Shown piece after piece: positions 25,233-35,027 of a stretch of 38,165 bases of DNA. Below the pieces are notes generated by a model. It was not told where the DNA came from. It searched no databases and saw only the letters and a program-made list of their open reading frames with translations. Origin of the DNA: Lingula anatina (lineage: Eukaryota; Brachiopoda; Lingulata; Lingulida; Lingulidae); the NCBI RefSeq assembly GCF_001039355.2, contig NW_019775857.1, forward strand, positions 1,052,791 to 1,090,955. The letters are read 5' to 3'. The stretch's first letter is position 1, and each line of letters begins with the position of its first letter. The position numbers and the translations under genes were made by a program.

Positions 25233-28200
25233 TGTGTGTGTCTGTGTGTGCATGTGTAACATGTTTATACAGAATTAGAAGATTACATCTGCAGTTCCAC
25301 ACCCTAGTTGCACCCTACTGGTACCTATCTAGTGCATCAATTTTTAGATATACCTAAAAGATATGCACAATGCGTCTCCACTAGCCAATCCTAAAATCCA
25401 CCCACTTTGCTAATCATTTGACAAATAGTTTACATATGAATGACCTAATGATAAACCACTTGAAGCATTTAATTTAATGTATCCATGACCAAAACTAAAG
25501 ATACCTGCTTGGCATTTCTGTTTCTTTTTCTTTTTTACATTAGTGTGTTCTGCCTTGAAAGAAAAAATGTCCTTATTTTTTTATTCATCCAAGGTTTTGT
25601 TGTTTTTTTTTAATCTTTGTCATCATCAACTTGTTCTTTTATCTTTTCTTTTTAAAACTTTTTTGGCAATTGAAGCTTGTTTCATTTATATCTTATTTTT
25701 CAGCATGTCAGTCAGTGCAAATGCTTTTAAAATAGAAACAATGAGACATTTTTATTGTAGGTATATATTTGTAACATTGAAGTTTCACTTGGCACCTTTC
25801 CAAAAATATGAATGGTTCCAGTTCTAAGTATCACATAAAAAGCAAATTCCCTTCAAGATATTTACACAGAATTCCAAATGAATACCAGGAAGTAATCCAA
25901 AATGAAACAACAAAATAGCAACTCAATTTAGTTTTATTTTGCTTATATTGAGCTAACATTGAGCTAAGGGACTTAATCATGCTTTAAATTGACTTAACAA
26001 CAATATATCACTTATTTGCCAATAATATATAGCATCTTAGCTTCATTAACTTAACTGTTTATTAAATGAACTTTGTCCATATATTTGTTTATTGTGACCT
26101 CAAATATAAAATGCCTATGCAAACACTAAATGACAAATTATTTAACTTTCTCTTTATTCTAATTTAATGCTAAGATGCTTGTCCATTTTATATATTGATG
26201 ATCTTGTCAATTACTTGTCACATTTACTCATTAATTTGAAGGAAAAAATGGTATGCCAAAAAAATAATGCATCCTCACTGACAAATATGAAGAAAGAGTG
26301 ACTGCCCCTATATATGTAACTGTACAAGACTGTGCATGTTGGTTATGCATAAATGCACCTTGCATATATGTTACCTTTAGAAAACTAGTCTCCATTATGG
26401 CATCAATTACTCATCATGACTTCAAATCTGCCAAATCAATTCATCTGTTGTTAATCCAATGGTCAAACTACATAGAATATAGTGCAGAGTCATTATCTTT
26501 TCAATATTGAATAGAGAGATGTAGCCTACACGCATGAGGTAAAAGAGCATCTCATCATCATGGTATTGAAATGACACTCACCTGTTGTCTGGGGTTATTG
26601 GGTGAGTAGCCAGTGGTCCCCTGGTCATACCTTGACCTCACAAATGGGATGTATAGACCATCTTCCTGGTTGATGTTATAACGACTGTCATTTTTAGGTA
26701 TGGGGATGTTGAAATATTCTACCGGGCAGCCTCCTCTCTGGGCGTCCAGGATTTCTTCAACCACCTGTTGACCTGTTGGACAAAAAATAAATCATATGCA
26801 TATGACCATAATATTCTTTTGTTCAAAATTTCAAAAATTATCCTATGAAACATGTTACGAAAAAGAATGCAAAATCTTTGCATTCCAAAATAGCACTTTG
26901 GTATCTAAAAAAGACTAAGAATTTTTATAAAAATGAAATGCAAATATATGAAATCCACAATGCAATAAGAGGCATAAACCATAATATGTGAACCTACATC
27001 AATATTTATATCCAATATACTTACCAAAGAATACAAGAAATGCCGTCCTGTTTGCATAAGAAGCATAGCCTGTGTCTCCATTCATGGTAGCAGTGGCAAT
27101 TTCAATGGGATTGGGTCTGTCAAAACCTGAAGGCTCGTATGTGCCATCATTATAGGCAGAGGGTACTCTACGGACCATGGGCATATCTGTAAATTATTTA
27201 ACCCATAAAACAAAATAATTTTCCTAATTACACTAAAGAATTATATATTCATCCAGTGAAAGCCACACAACTATTTTTTATCAAATAACTTATCATTTTA
27301 AAAATCTCTTCATTTTTGACCGACCACTAAGTCATCCTAGGACAAGAAAAAAGGGAGGGCACTGGATCAGGTGATACAGTAGGGAGTCCTTTTCTTGAAG
27401 TTTGGAAGTGAATTGATGATGGGATCACAAGAGCCCAAACCCACCTGCACCGCCCCAGTCTGGGTGAGCCCAGTTATTATACCAGCCATCGTATGGAGGG
27501 TACTCTTTCTCCAGCTCTTCCTCCCCTTTACCAGCGGCGTTCTGTGGAGTCACGGTGGACCCCACTGTCGTGGACAGTAAGAGGTTTGAAGTCGCATTGT
27601 TTGTTCCGCTCGAAGGCTGGGTAACATCGACTGTGGTTTGCCCTGAAAAAAATCGATATCGTGGACAGCATTTAATTTTGACATCGTTTGTATAACACAG
27701 GGCCTTAGCAGGGCCAGAGACTAATAGTGTAGAAATATTCTAATTTGATGAGCCTGACTGGCAACCCACCCCGTGAAGCAATGTCTTATCTTTTTTCTCT
27801 CGACGCAGTCCTTCTACTTTCACTTATTGAAAAGGAAACTGCTCCTTGCATTCACAAGATAACATGAGCATAAATCATTACAAATGATATATTTTGCTCC
27901 CTGTGTAAGTAGCAGCTCACCCTTCGTGACTACCTCGTACAGCTAAGGGATTTTCATCGCCAGTTGTATGGTACTAACATCATTTCACCTCACCAGTCTT
28001 ATAGCAATTATTCTGATTCAGAGAACAACGATGCGTTCAACTGGAGAACTGTGGGTGATCGATACACGACGATGAACCACCTGTTGAGCGCGATGAGGAT
28101 TATTATAACTTTATTAGCTATACCTCACCTAAATCTGAGCTAATGCCAAAATATGCCACAGTATTTCTAATTAAGTTTAACAATCTATGACAAAAGACTA

Positions 28201-28270
28201 ATCCAATTTTACTGCACTCACCATTTACTGCTACTGTAAGAAGTAGGGCACAAAAAGCAAGTTCCTTCAT
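8926..28270 (-). CDS. DUOX: Dual oxidase (peroxidase + EF-hand + NADPH oxidase), complete
   Basis: Transmembrane flavocytochrome that moves electrons from cytosolic NADPH through FAD and two b-type hemes to extracellular oxygen, releasing hydrogen peroxide for host defence, matrix cross-linking and signalling. The model has 29 coding exons, all GT-AG and in phase, totalling 4824 bp and 1607 residues, within the usual DUOX range of about 1500-1600. The start ATG at 28270 opens a signal peptide ([17 protein letters not shown]), and the stop at 8926 follows HHYENF. Domain order is signal peptide 1-17, Ser/Thr-rich linker to about 60, peroxidase-like domain about 65-600, TM1 near 675-705, EF-hand region about 856-1020, basic linker, then the NOX core from about 1095 to 1607. 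It is transcribed divergently from its maturation factor DUOXA and converges on SERINC. Exon coordinates are in the three domain entries. No frameshift or stop interrupts it. Confidence 0.97.
9744..9770. repeat. (AAT)n microsatellite
   Basis: About nine AAT units in the DUOX intron between exons 27 and 28. Confidence 0.9.
10627..10679. repeat. (CA)n microsatellite, interrupted
   Basis: A CA-rich tract with two short interruptions in the DUOX intron between exons 25 and 26. Confidence 0.9.
13449..16294 (-). other. DUOX: DUOX exons 13-19: first TM helix and EF-hand loop
   Basis: Exons: 16294-16026, 15725-15612, 15348-15143, 14784-14599, 14454-14232, 14025-13932, 13624-13449. Exon 13 ends the ectodomain ([19 protein letters not shown]) and enters a hydrophobic helix, [16 protein letters not shown], completed by [11 protein letters not shown] in exon 14. 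Exons 15-16 form the cytosolic pleckstrin-like stretch typical of DUOX. EF-hand 1 (residues 908-919, [12 protein letters not shown]) has all canonical ligands. EF-hand 2 (944-955, [12 protein letters not shown]) keeps Asp at position 1, Gly at 6 and Glu at 12 but has Thr at 3 and Ala at 5. A third helix-loop region ([19 protein letters not shown], exon 19) matches the conserved segment after the EF-hands. Confidence 0.93.
14853..14896. repeat. (TA)n microsatellite
   Basis: About 22 TA units in the DUOX intron between exons 15 and 16. Confidence 0.9.
18223..20473. other. DUOX intron 7, 2.25 kb, no extra exon seen
   Basis: The peroxidase sequence is continuous across this intron (exon 7 ends GLPDYK, exon 8 begins GYNPNVNPQ), so no coding exon is missing. 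A G10 run sits near 19721. I recognise no RNA gene or element. Confidence 0.6.
20836..21060. promoter_or_regulatory. Promoter-like island in DUOX intron 6
   Basis: A locally GC-richer stretch in an otherwise AT-rich intron. GGTCACGTGTAACTG occurs exactly twice, at 20893-20907 and 20954-20968, each with a palindromic CACGTG E-box, 61 bp apart. CCAATCAG, the NF-Y type CCAAT box, lies between them at 20921-20928, and an RFX-like half site GTTGCCTAGGGAC lies at 20843-20855. An AATAAA occurs on the + strand near 21185. No open frame of note starts here. It could drive an internal transcript, act as a DUOX enhancer, or be the remnant of a dispersed repeat. Confidence 0.4.
23145..23178. repeat. Poly-T run (34 T)
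   Basis: A homopolymer tract in DUOX intron 4. On the sense strand of DUOX it is a long A tract. Confidence 0.85.
25060..25162. mobile_element. 87-bp MITE with perfect 29-bp inverted arms and 8-bp TSD
   Basis: The arms 25068-25096 and 25126-25154 are perfect reverse complements over all 29 bp, separated by a 29-nt loop. The arm begins CACCCTGAGCTTCAGAG. Directly outside lie identical 8-bp repeats TCTGGCTT (25060-25067 and 25155-25162), as expected for a target-site duplication. The element has no coding capacity, so it must have been mobilised in trans. An 8-bp duplication is typical of hAT, P and Merlin superfamilies; I cannot assign it. If transcribed within the DUOX pre-mRNA it would form a perfect hairpin. 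Confidence 0.85.
25198..25256. repeat. (GT)n microsatellite, interrupted
   Basis: About 28 GT units with two interruptions, starting some 35 bp from the small foldback element in DUOX intron 4. Confidence 0.9.
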
Positions 28271-29218
28271 TGTACTTTCAGGTTAAGTGCTTATCTGTCA
28301 CGGCTCCGCAGTTTAGTGGACCGCTTCTTCTCTCGTGTAATAGTCGTTGTCCCTTCTTAAATCGCTACTAAAGAGCCTGACCTGCCCTTGTACATCGGTA
28401 CGAATTCTTCTTATGCCGGTCTTCGTAACTTCCTGATCTGCCGTTTATCAAGCAATATCAATATAAGTCCTCTGCGACAAGTGACTAAACCCCTTCTTAT
28501 GTTTACCTAAGCCGCTTCACCGCGGTCTGAGGGAATTCCATTGAGTGGGCACCTTTTGAGGGAGAGGGCACAAATATGTAAAATTTCCGGGCACAAACCA
28601 TGTTAAAATGTATTTGGCATATCAAATATTGAGGAGATATAGCTCGGTCTCCAAAACTATTATGAATCGTTTGAGTGAATTAATTCAAAATTACGCAAAC
28701 TTATATGCAGACTTTTTACACAGAATCCTCTTAAAAATTTGAAATAAGTCAAATTTGCCTTTAATATAAGACAAGTCGTCAAAAGGTAAAGAAAAAACTA
28801 TTCATAAGGTGATAAAGTAGGTCCTCTCCATATAAATTCCAAAGCAAACCAGGTTATTTTAGTGGTTAAGGGCGGGCTGTTAGATAAAATATGTGAATTA
28901 GATTCTCCCCTCTCCCCTCCCCTAATAAAACGCCACTCTCTATTTACAGACGCCTTTAAGTTTCATTCTACTTTAAGTGTATTCCTGCGCCTTCTAAAGG
29001 GTAGTCAGAGCGGAAAGCGGAGAAAGGAAAGCCCTCGCACCAGTCACTTACTAAGATCCGGGAATGGTTAGAGATTTTAGCGCCGTAACGACCAGCCTAG
29101 GCTCAACCACCAAACCTTGAGGAGCAGCAGACACTCATTAACGCAATAGTTCCTGTACAGAGTATAAACACCAACGTTAAGAACTGCGACTAGAGGGGAT
29201 TAAATAAGGAGAGTGACA
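28271..29218. promoter_or_regulatory. Shared DUOX/DUOXA divergent promoter region
   Basis: The 948 bp between the DUOX start codon (-) and the DUOXA start codon (+) must hold both 5' UTRs and both core promoters. No convincing TATA box at a sensible distance was found for either gene; AT-rich strings near 29200 are too close to the DUOXA ATG. A kappaB-like palindrome lies at 28531-28540. The divergent layout matches the vertebrate DUOX-DUOXA pairs, where co-transcription ensures stoichiometric enzyme and chaperone. Confidence 0.7.
28531..28540. promoter_or_regulatory. kappaB-like site GGGAATTCCA
   Basis: Matches the Rel/NF-kB consensus GGGRNWYYCC at nine of ten positions and contains the palindrome GGAATTCC. 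It lies about 260 bp from the DUOX start codon and 680 bp from the DUOXA start codon. Single sites of this length occur by chance, so this is only suggestive of immune induction. Confidence 0.3.
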
Positions 29219-32200
29219 ATGGGCATAATCGAGAGCAAAGAACCTGTTATATCAAGGGCATGGACGCCAGGCCTCTTCGACACATTCCGCAACAAATCCG
29301 GCCCAACGTTGTACGGCCCGCTGAAAACGCCAGTGACAGCCGACGTTTTGGAAGCTGGTTTCATCTACGCTATTGCCATACTTGCTTTCTCGCTCCTCAT
29401 TATTCTCCCGGGCGTCAGGCACAAAGAAGTAAGTTTGACAATTCCAGTTAAATTTCTTTCTTACATCGCCTTTTTATACGAAAAAATTACCACATAATGC
29501 AAGGTGGCTTGTCTTATGTGTGCATAGTGCAGAGATTAAATAATTTTAGATAGGCTTATCACATGTAGGCCTATAATATCCGATATATGTGTGGCGTGCC
29601 CTCTCCCAAGATACTGAAGATACACCCTAGCCTCAACGAAACCTTTGAACTCATTTGTTTAATTTGTCTGAATTATTGTCTTTATTTTTTCTTGCAGAGA
29701 ATCTTCTACTTTGTACGAGTTGTCGTGAGTCTTTGGATAGGATCAATTATTATATGTAAGTAGCTTCGAGGTTGTTTGATCAATCACGCAGAAACGTATA
29801 GACCCATTCTTTGATTAGGTTCATCATGTGTGGCTTGGTCTACTTAATTTGACAATCATGGATTATGTATTGGCTGATCAAATTTGAATCGAAGTTATTT
29901 ATTCATTATTCATTTAAGGTTGCAAATAGATATCTTTTTCATTCAAAGGGGCCAAGTATGTGAGTTTTTTCCCTTTAACTATATTTTTGATTTTTTCCAG
30001 TTGGTTATTTTCAATGGCAATTATTATAACGTAATCATATCGGTTGGTACATGTACAGTGTGTTGGTAAACGTTGAGAAAGATAAATGTCAGATTGATTC
30101 CATCTGATATTTCGATCAGACTTTTGCATGGATGATTTTATTGTAGTGATTTATCAACCTACGGCATTTAGTCACTGTTACTTACTTTTAGTGATTTGCA
30201 ATGTTAAGTGTTAACGTCATAACTTACGTTGCGTAAATGAAGCGTTAATTGTGCACATTCATTACACTTGTGCTGTATATTACCAAACCGTAAGCTTGAA
30301 GTCTGTCAGTGTATCCTTTTTAATCACATGACTCATCATGTGTTATTCTATTGAGTTCTTATCTCTTCTAAATACTTTCATTGACTAATGACTGAAACCT
30401 TACGCGGCACCTTTTGACGTCTTCAATGACAAGGTGAAATTGAACCACTCGCTGTGCAGTATCAAACTTGGGATAAATTGGGAGGAATTTATTCAATCAA
30501 TAATATTCATTTTTGATGACTGAATATTGCACGCATGACAATGCGAAGTTACCCTAGGTTCTAGATTTCCGTATTGCCAGCTCGATCTTGATTTCATATA
30601 AAACCCATACCAGCAAAAAGCGATCCCATCACAAGATTTTTAACAAGCTAGCTTTTACTGTGCCCTGACACTCAGGGTATGTGAAGTACATGTGTAGTGG
30701 AAATCCACTAAGGCCCGGTGTAAGGGTACTGTGTTATGTTCACCCGCGCACTTTACATCCATACACTCATGCAATTATTTCGTGACACAACGTTGACATC
30801 TGAAACAAAAATGCCTGAATTAACAATAAAAAAAGATTAAGTCAATTTATGTGACTCCTATAGGTATCAGAATCCCTTTCTTTTTTATAGTGAACACAGA
30901 CTATTGCATGCTTCAGCTCCCATCCCATTTCCCCTCCCATTATGCTTCCAGGAAATTTACGATTGGAATTTCCCTGCAAATGAAATGAAGTAGAGTCTAA
31001 CCTCCTAAATTTAATTCACCGCTTCTTGGAACTTGACACTGGCATTCCCCTTTTTTGTTTCGTCTCTTCCTCAGCGTGACATTGAGTCAGGGTTTCTCTT
31101 TGGCGAACTGCCATTTATCAATATTTTGATGCCCCGTACTGAATATTGTGCCCTGCTATTACTGATGACCTTTGGAAGTCGGTACACGTATAGGGCTATC
31201 TGAAGACATTTAGTGAAAGGAGGAAATACTGGCCAATATGCTTATTTTAAGCTAAATCGGAAGGTACACTGGACATCGATAGCAAGATCACTTTTAGCAC
31301 TTCCTGGTGTATCGAATGTTGTACCGTATATTCACCTGAAAATAAAACTCTTTTTCTGCATATTCGCTATCCATACATTAATTTTGAACACCCTATTAGA
31401 TGTAAAACAAATTGTCAAAAGCTTTATCATTAAAACTTTATTTTATTGAAGACCACGTGTTTTTATCTTTCGTAGTGGCTAACTTTGGGCAAGAATGGGA
31501 GTTATCCGAGGTCCACACTAAGACCCAGTACCGTGCCGGCATTAACCACGAGATAAACGCTAGCATTAAGGTCGCCATAGGACTAAGAAGTGTCAATATC
31601 ACATTAAAAGGTAGGTGACATTGTGACAGGTGCGACGGTGACCAGATCAGGCGACAGTTCTTAGAGGGGAGCTAAAAATTCATGTCACATACCTTACCTA
31701 ACATTTCGTGTGAGGTTGACGTGAAAATTAAGTGAACGAAGCCTTTAATTAGAAATCGTCAGCTAATAAGGATTCCGTGACCCTACACCAGAAAGAAGTT
31801 TTGATTTTAGCATTTAAAAGTTAAATAAAGACTGTCGTTGTATTGAATCACATACTGTAAAAAATTTTGGACAATTTTGGATTATTTCTAATTAATATTT
31901 TAAAAGAAAGAAACACGTGAAATGGCACTTGCAGATATTCGTCAACGAGAAAACTGTTATATTGTTTTACTTATTACCTGTAGGAACTCCGGAAAATCAA
32001 GTGAGTGAGACAATTAACTACAACGAGCGGTTCCACTGGGATGAAGAACCTGGGTGGCAACAAGGACGATTTGGCTTTGGACCATATTGTAAGTTTATGC
32101 AGAATGTGCATTGTTATTATATTTTTTTTTATTTAATAAAAATATTTCAGGAGTGTGGACACAATGAATAGCAGAAGGACAGAGTGCCTTCACTATTCCG

Positions 32201-34555
32201 TTACTACATGTATATTACTAACGATAGAGTTAAATTAAATATTTTTTTCTGAGAGTTTCCTTTTAACAGTTCAATTGATGGAGAACTTATCAATATATTT
32301 GCAGCTGGCTTGGTACAGCGTGAGTTCCGCCGTGGTCAGTACCGTGGTCTACCCTATCCCATCTTATGGGTGGCCGAGTACTTCACTCTGGACGGGGAAG
32401 GAATACGGTGGGGGCGACACTACAGACAGGCGGGCTTTTATAGTCATATCATGCTCTGGTAGGTATCTAATTGGTTTTCCAATTTAACTCGACCCTCAGG
32501 TGTCCATTTAAGTTGGATTGAAGTTTGTGAGTGCGTTCGAGAGAGAGAGAGAGAGATTCAAATAACATTATTTTAAGAAAAAAATTAATATAATCTAAAA
32601 ATAACTTTTTTTTTCTATTCACCAGGTTAGCGTTTCCTCTGTGGATCATTTGTAACATCTTGTTCTTCATGGTCATTCGGTACGGCAGCTATTTTCTGTT
32701 CTTTACGGGGAGCTGCATGGTCTTGGCCAACATCCTTTACGCCAGTATACGAAACCCTACAGAACTTGTGATACCTTGGGAGGAGGCAGTGATGGAATTT
32801 CATTATGGATGGTGTTTTTGGCTTTGTTTGATAACAGGTAAGCGAAGCGGGAAAAGTGAGTTATTCAAAATTCGTACTAAAAGGCATTCTGGTTCTGGTC
32901 CTTTTTTGTCAGAAATACAGTTTATTAGCATTGCATAGCAATCTAACATGGCAATCTAAAAATGCACTGGTGTTTGTAAAATGTTGATTAAGTTTCACCC
33001 TTTATCAAAGAATCGTTTTCAGCAGTCACAAATTCAACGAAATTTAGTTTTTAAAAAAATTTGACCCTTTTACAAACACAAATGAAAGTGCGTGAACATG
33101 ATGCATTTACTGTCCCGGATTTACCTGGATTCTCTTTCATTTACAGGAGTTCTCAGTATCGTCTTCTCCATGATAATACTGTTCATGGACTTAAGGTTTC
33201 CGAGTGAAATATCAACGTTTTTTGGAGTTGATGTTTTGCAAGATTGGGAAGAATATTATGCTGGTTAGTAGAAGTGAAAAATATTCAGCTAGAAATTGAG
33301 GGAGTGGTCAACTTTTTTACATTTTTGGAAATAACAGATTTTGGAACTGTGAAATTGTTAATAAAAAGTGTTGCAGTATTTTTCGAAGACAATTAGAATA
33401 TATTTATACACGACTTAAGACATTTGTAAAATATACCCTCCTATAGTTTGGAAAGCCTACACATTTCTCAAAGACTCTCTTTCAAAATGAAAATCGAAAC
33501 TTTACCACTTTTAATGCAGATGTGTAAAATTAAGAAAATCGATGTTCTCCAAAATATTCTTTAGTCACGATTTAATTACACGACTTACAAAGATGCGATA
33601 AAATCCATACGTGTTTATCTGTATTTCAAGTTTGTATTGAAAGTGAAATTATTCTGAAAGTGACATTATTCTGTTAAGCAATTATCTTATGACTTGAAAA
33701 GTTTTAGCTGAAAGTGAAACGAGAATTGGAATGCATGTTGAGGAATTTTCTATCCTTAGATCCCGATCAAGACGACGTGAACCGGAAAGCCTTGCGCATA
33801 AGCAACAAAGGACTGAGGCAGAAAGAAAATGGTGAAAGCAAAGAAGAACTTACGACGAGTTACCTCCCTATGTCGTCTGGGTCACCAAATGGCACCAACG
33901 AGGACGACGCTTCGGACGACAATGTTTATGAAAACCCTGTACGGTTCAGTTCCAATCTTTGACACTGTGGTCATCGTCATATCTATAATAAGTACATGTG
34001 AACCTGTGTCTTCTTTGTCTTCTCTATGTCCGTAGCCAGTGATCTTTGGTGATGATTGTGACCGTATTAAAGTCCTACATAATCATTTTTATGCCGCATA
34101 ATATTACCACATAGGCTGTACTTATTAGCATTACTATCACCAGGAAAAGCAAAATGGGCATTTGACTTACATAAGCATACTTTCTTTAAATATATCTTAT
34201 ATCCCCCAGGTATCCGCACCAGTTCCCAAGTTCAGGAAACGAGCTGCCACAAACACCCAACGCTTCCAGAAATCCCGCAGAAAACCCCGCCCAACGCCCC
34301 GTGAAAGTCCCGCCGGACAAGACAGGTCACCCCGGGAGGATGACCATCACACCACTTTCCTTAGCATACCAGATTCTGCTGCTATTGAAGAATCCGAGGA
34401 ACCAGATGATGAGTACGAGAATGTGGTACACGCCAGGTGAGTCCTGGTAATCTTATTTGTTGGCGCAAGTCGAGACTTCAGTACATCGTTCGTCAGGTTA
34501 TAGATCACCATTACAAATTATTAAACAATTTCTTCTTATTATTTTGGAGAAAAAA

Positions 34556-34629
<74 letters not shown>

Positions 34630-34817
34630 TTGATTCTTTGCATGCTAGCAAATCCCTTTTTTTTTTCTAGATAGATAATTTTATCCCAAAACCATACTGG
34701 CAGATTAATTATAAAACGTGAATTTTTATGTATTATAGGTACCAACCAGCTGGAACAGAGGACGTTTCAATCAGCATAGAAAAGGTGCCCCCTAGACCCC
34801 CAAAACGGACATCGTAG
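29219..34817 (+). CDS. DUOXA: Dual oxidase maturation factor, complete
   Basis: ER-to-plasma-membrane partner that DUOX needs for folding, export and hydrogen peroxide output. Ten exons join in phase: 29219-29428, 29698-29755, 31476-31610, 31984-32088, 32305-32458, 32626-32837, 33147-33263, 33760-33938, 34210-34436, 34739-34817; 1476 bp, 491 residues. The first helix is in AGFIYAIAILAFSLLIILPG. RIFYFVRVVVSLWIGSIII is the second helix, continuing into LANFGQEW. The glycosylated loop has NAS and a conserved VNITLKGTP. INYNERFHW, RGLPYPILWVAEYF and YRQAGFYSHIMLW match the family, followed by three more helices. The family core ends near residue 330; human DUOXA1 is 343 residues, so the cytosolic tail of about 160 residues here is an extension. 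I prefer ATG 29219 over the in-frame GTG at 29213. The exon 8 start at 33760 was chosen because it alone keeps the frame. Confidence 0.93.
29756..31475. other. DUOXA intron 2, 1.7 kb, nothing recognised
   Basis: The reading frame joins exactly across it (SIII then LANFGQEW). Short open frames inside show no family features. No repeat or RNA gene was recognised. Confidence 0.55.
33939..33962 (+). other. DUOXA: Possible DUOXA alternative 3' end by intron 8 retention
   Basis: If the GTACGG donor at 33939 is not used, translation continues VRFSSNL and stops at 33960-33962. The product would keep YLPM and VYENP but lose EYENV, the Pro-rich region and the PPRPPKR end. The donor is weak (GTACGG), which makes retention plausible. 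Confidence 0.3.
34561..34626. repeat. (TA)33 microsatellite
   Basis: A pure TA tract in the last DUOXA intron, about 110 bp before the acceptor of the exon encoding the SH3-type terminus. It should be highly polymorphic in length. Confidence 0.95.
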
Positions 34818-35027
34818 TTGCTTCGAGGACAGCCTATGGAATCTTTCATTAATTCTGTAAATGGCAGATAGAGCTACCAAAGCAAGATAATATCTAGCCT
34901 TGATTTGATTTTTTTTAAAGAATTCCGGCTTTATGATTCTGTTTTGAGTTTTCTGCGTAAGATCGGAGAAAAAAGGAGAAAGGCTGTGATGCATATTTAA
35001 TATGGACTTGTAGTATATTCTGATGCA

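Larger units (their letters stand above)
22623..26581. other. DUOX intron 4, 4.0 kb
   Basis: The largest intron of the gene. Exons 4 and 5 join in phase 0 without loss of conserved sequence, so nothing coding is missing. It holds a T34 tract, a GT microsatellite and a tiny foldback element, listed separately; I see nothing else recognisable. Confidence 0.6.
16556..28270 (-). other. DUOX: DUOX exons 1-12: signal peptide and peroxidase-like ectodomain
   Basis: Exons (high to low): 28270-28222, 27642-27445, 27186-27025, 26772-26582, 22622-22340, 21861-21695, 20555-20474, 18222-18126, 17951-17858, 17677-17581, 17222-17035, 16737-16556. The ectodomain opens with [17 protein letters not shown], the start of DUOX peroxidase domains, and includes [11 protein letters not shown] and [13 protein letters not shown], the peroxidase-superfamily signature. 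Proximal heme ligand His400 lies in [10 protein letters not shown]. The distal Arg300 and the Glu303 position, which forms a heme ester in myeloperoxidase (MPO), lie in NPRGNENP. The distal-His motif of true peroxidases is replaced by [15 protein letters not shown] (around 135-149), so classical peroxidase cycling is doubtful. The stretch from 17 to 60 is rich in Ser/Thr with an N-A-T sequon and has no clear family match. Residue numbers are counted from my exon model. Confidence 0.93.
33760..34817 (+). other. DUOXA: DUOXA cytosolic tail exons 8-10 with docking-type motifs
   Basis: Residues 331-491 are hydrophilic. They contain YLPM (Tyr365, a YxxM), VYENP (Tyr387) preceded by DDAS-DD, a basic Pro-rich stretch (398-421), EYENV (Tyr459) preceded by EEPDD, and PPRPPKR at 483-489, which fits the class II SH3 ligand PxxPxR. 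Acidic residues before Tyr387 and Tyr459 are typical of tyrosine-kinase sites, and YxN favours Grb2-type SH2 domains. Function is inferred from motifs only. Confidence 0.6.

Noticed and set aside
33708-33830. Alternative upstream acceptor for DUOXA exon 8 (AG at 33706-33707)
   Set aside because: In the phase required by exon 7 it reads a different frame and stops at about 33830, losing the tail that continues perfectly into exons 9 and 10. The acceptor at 33758-33759 keeps frame and phase, so I used that and kept the other only as an isoform idea.
34437-34670. Open frames rich in alternating Ile/Tyr around the TA repeat
   Set aside because: They are direct translation of a (TA)n microsatellite inside the last DUOXA intron.
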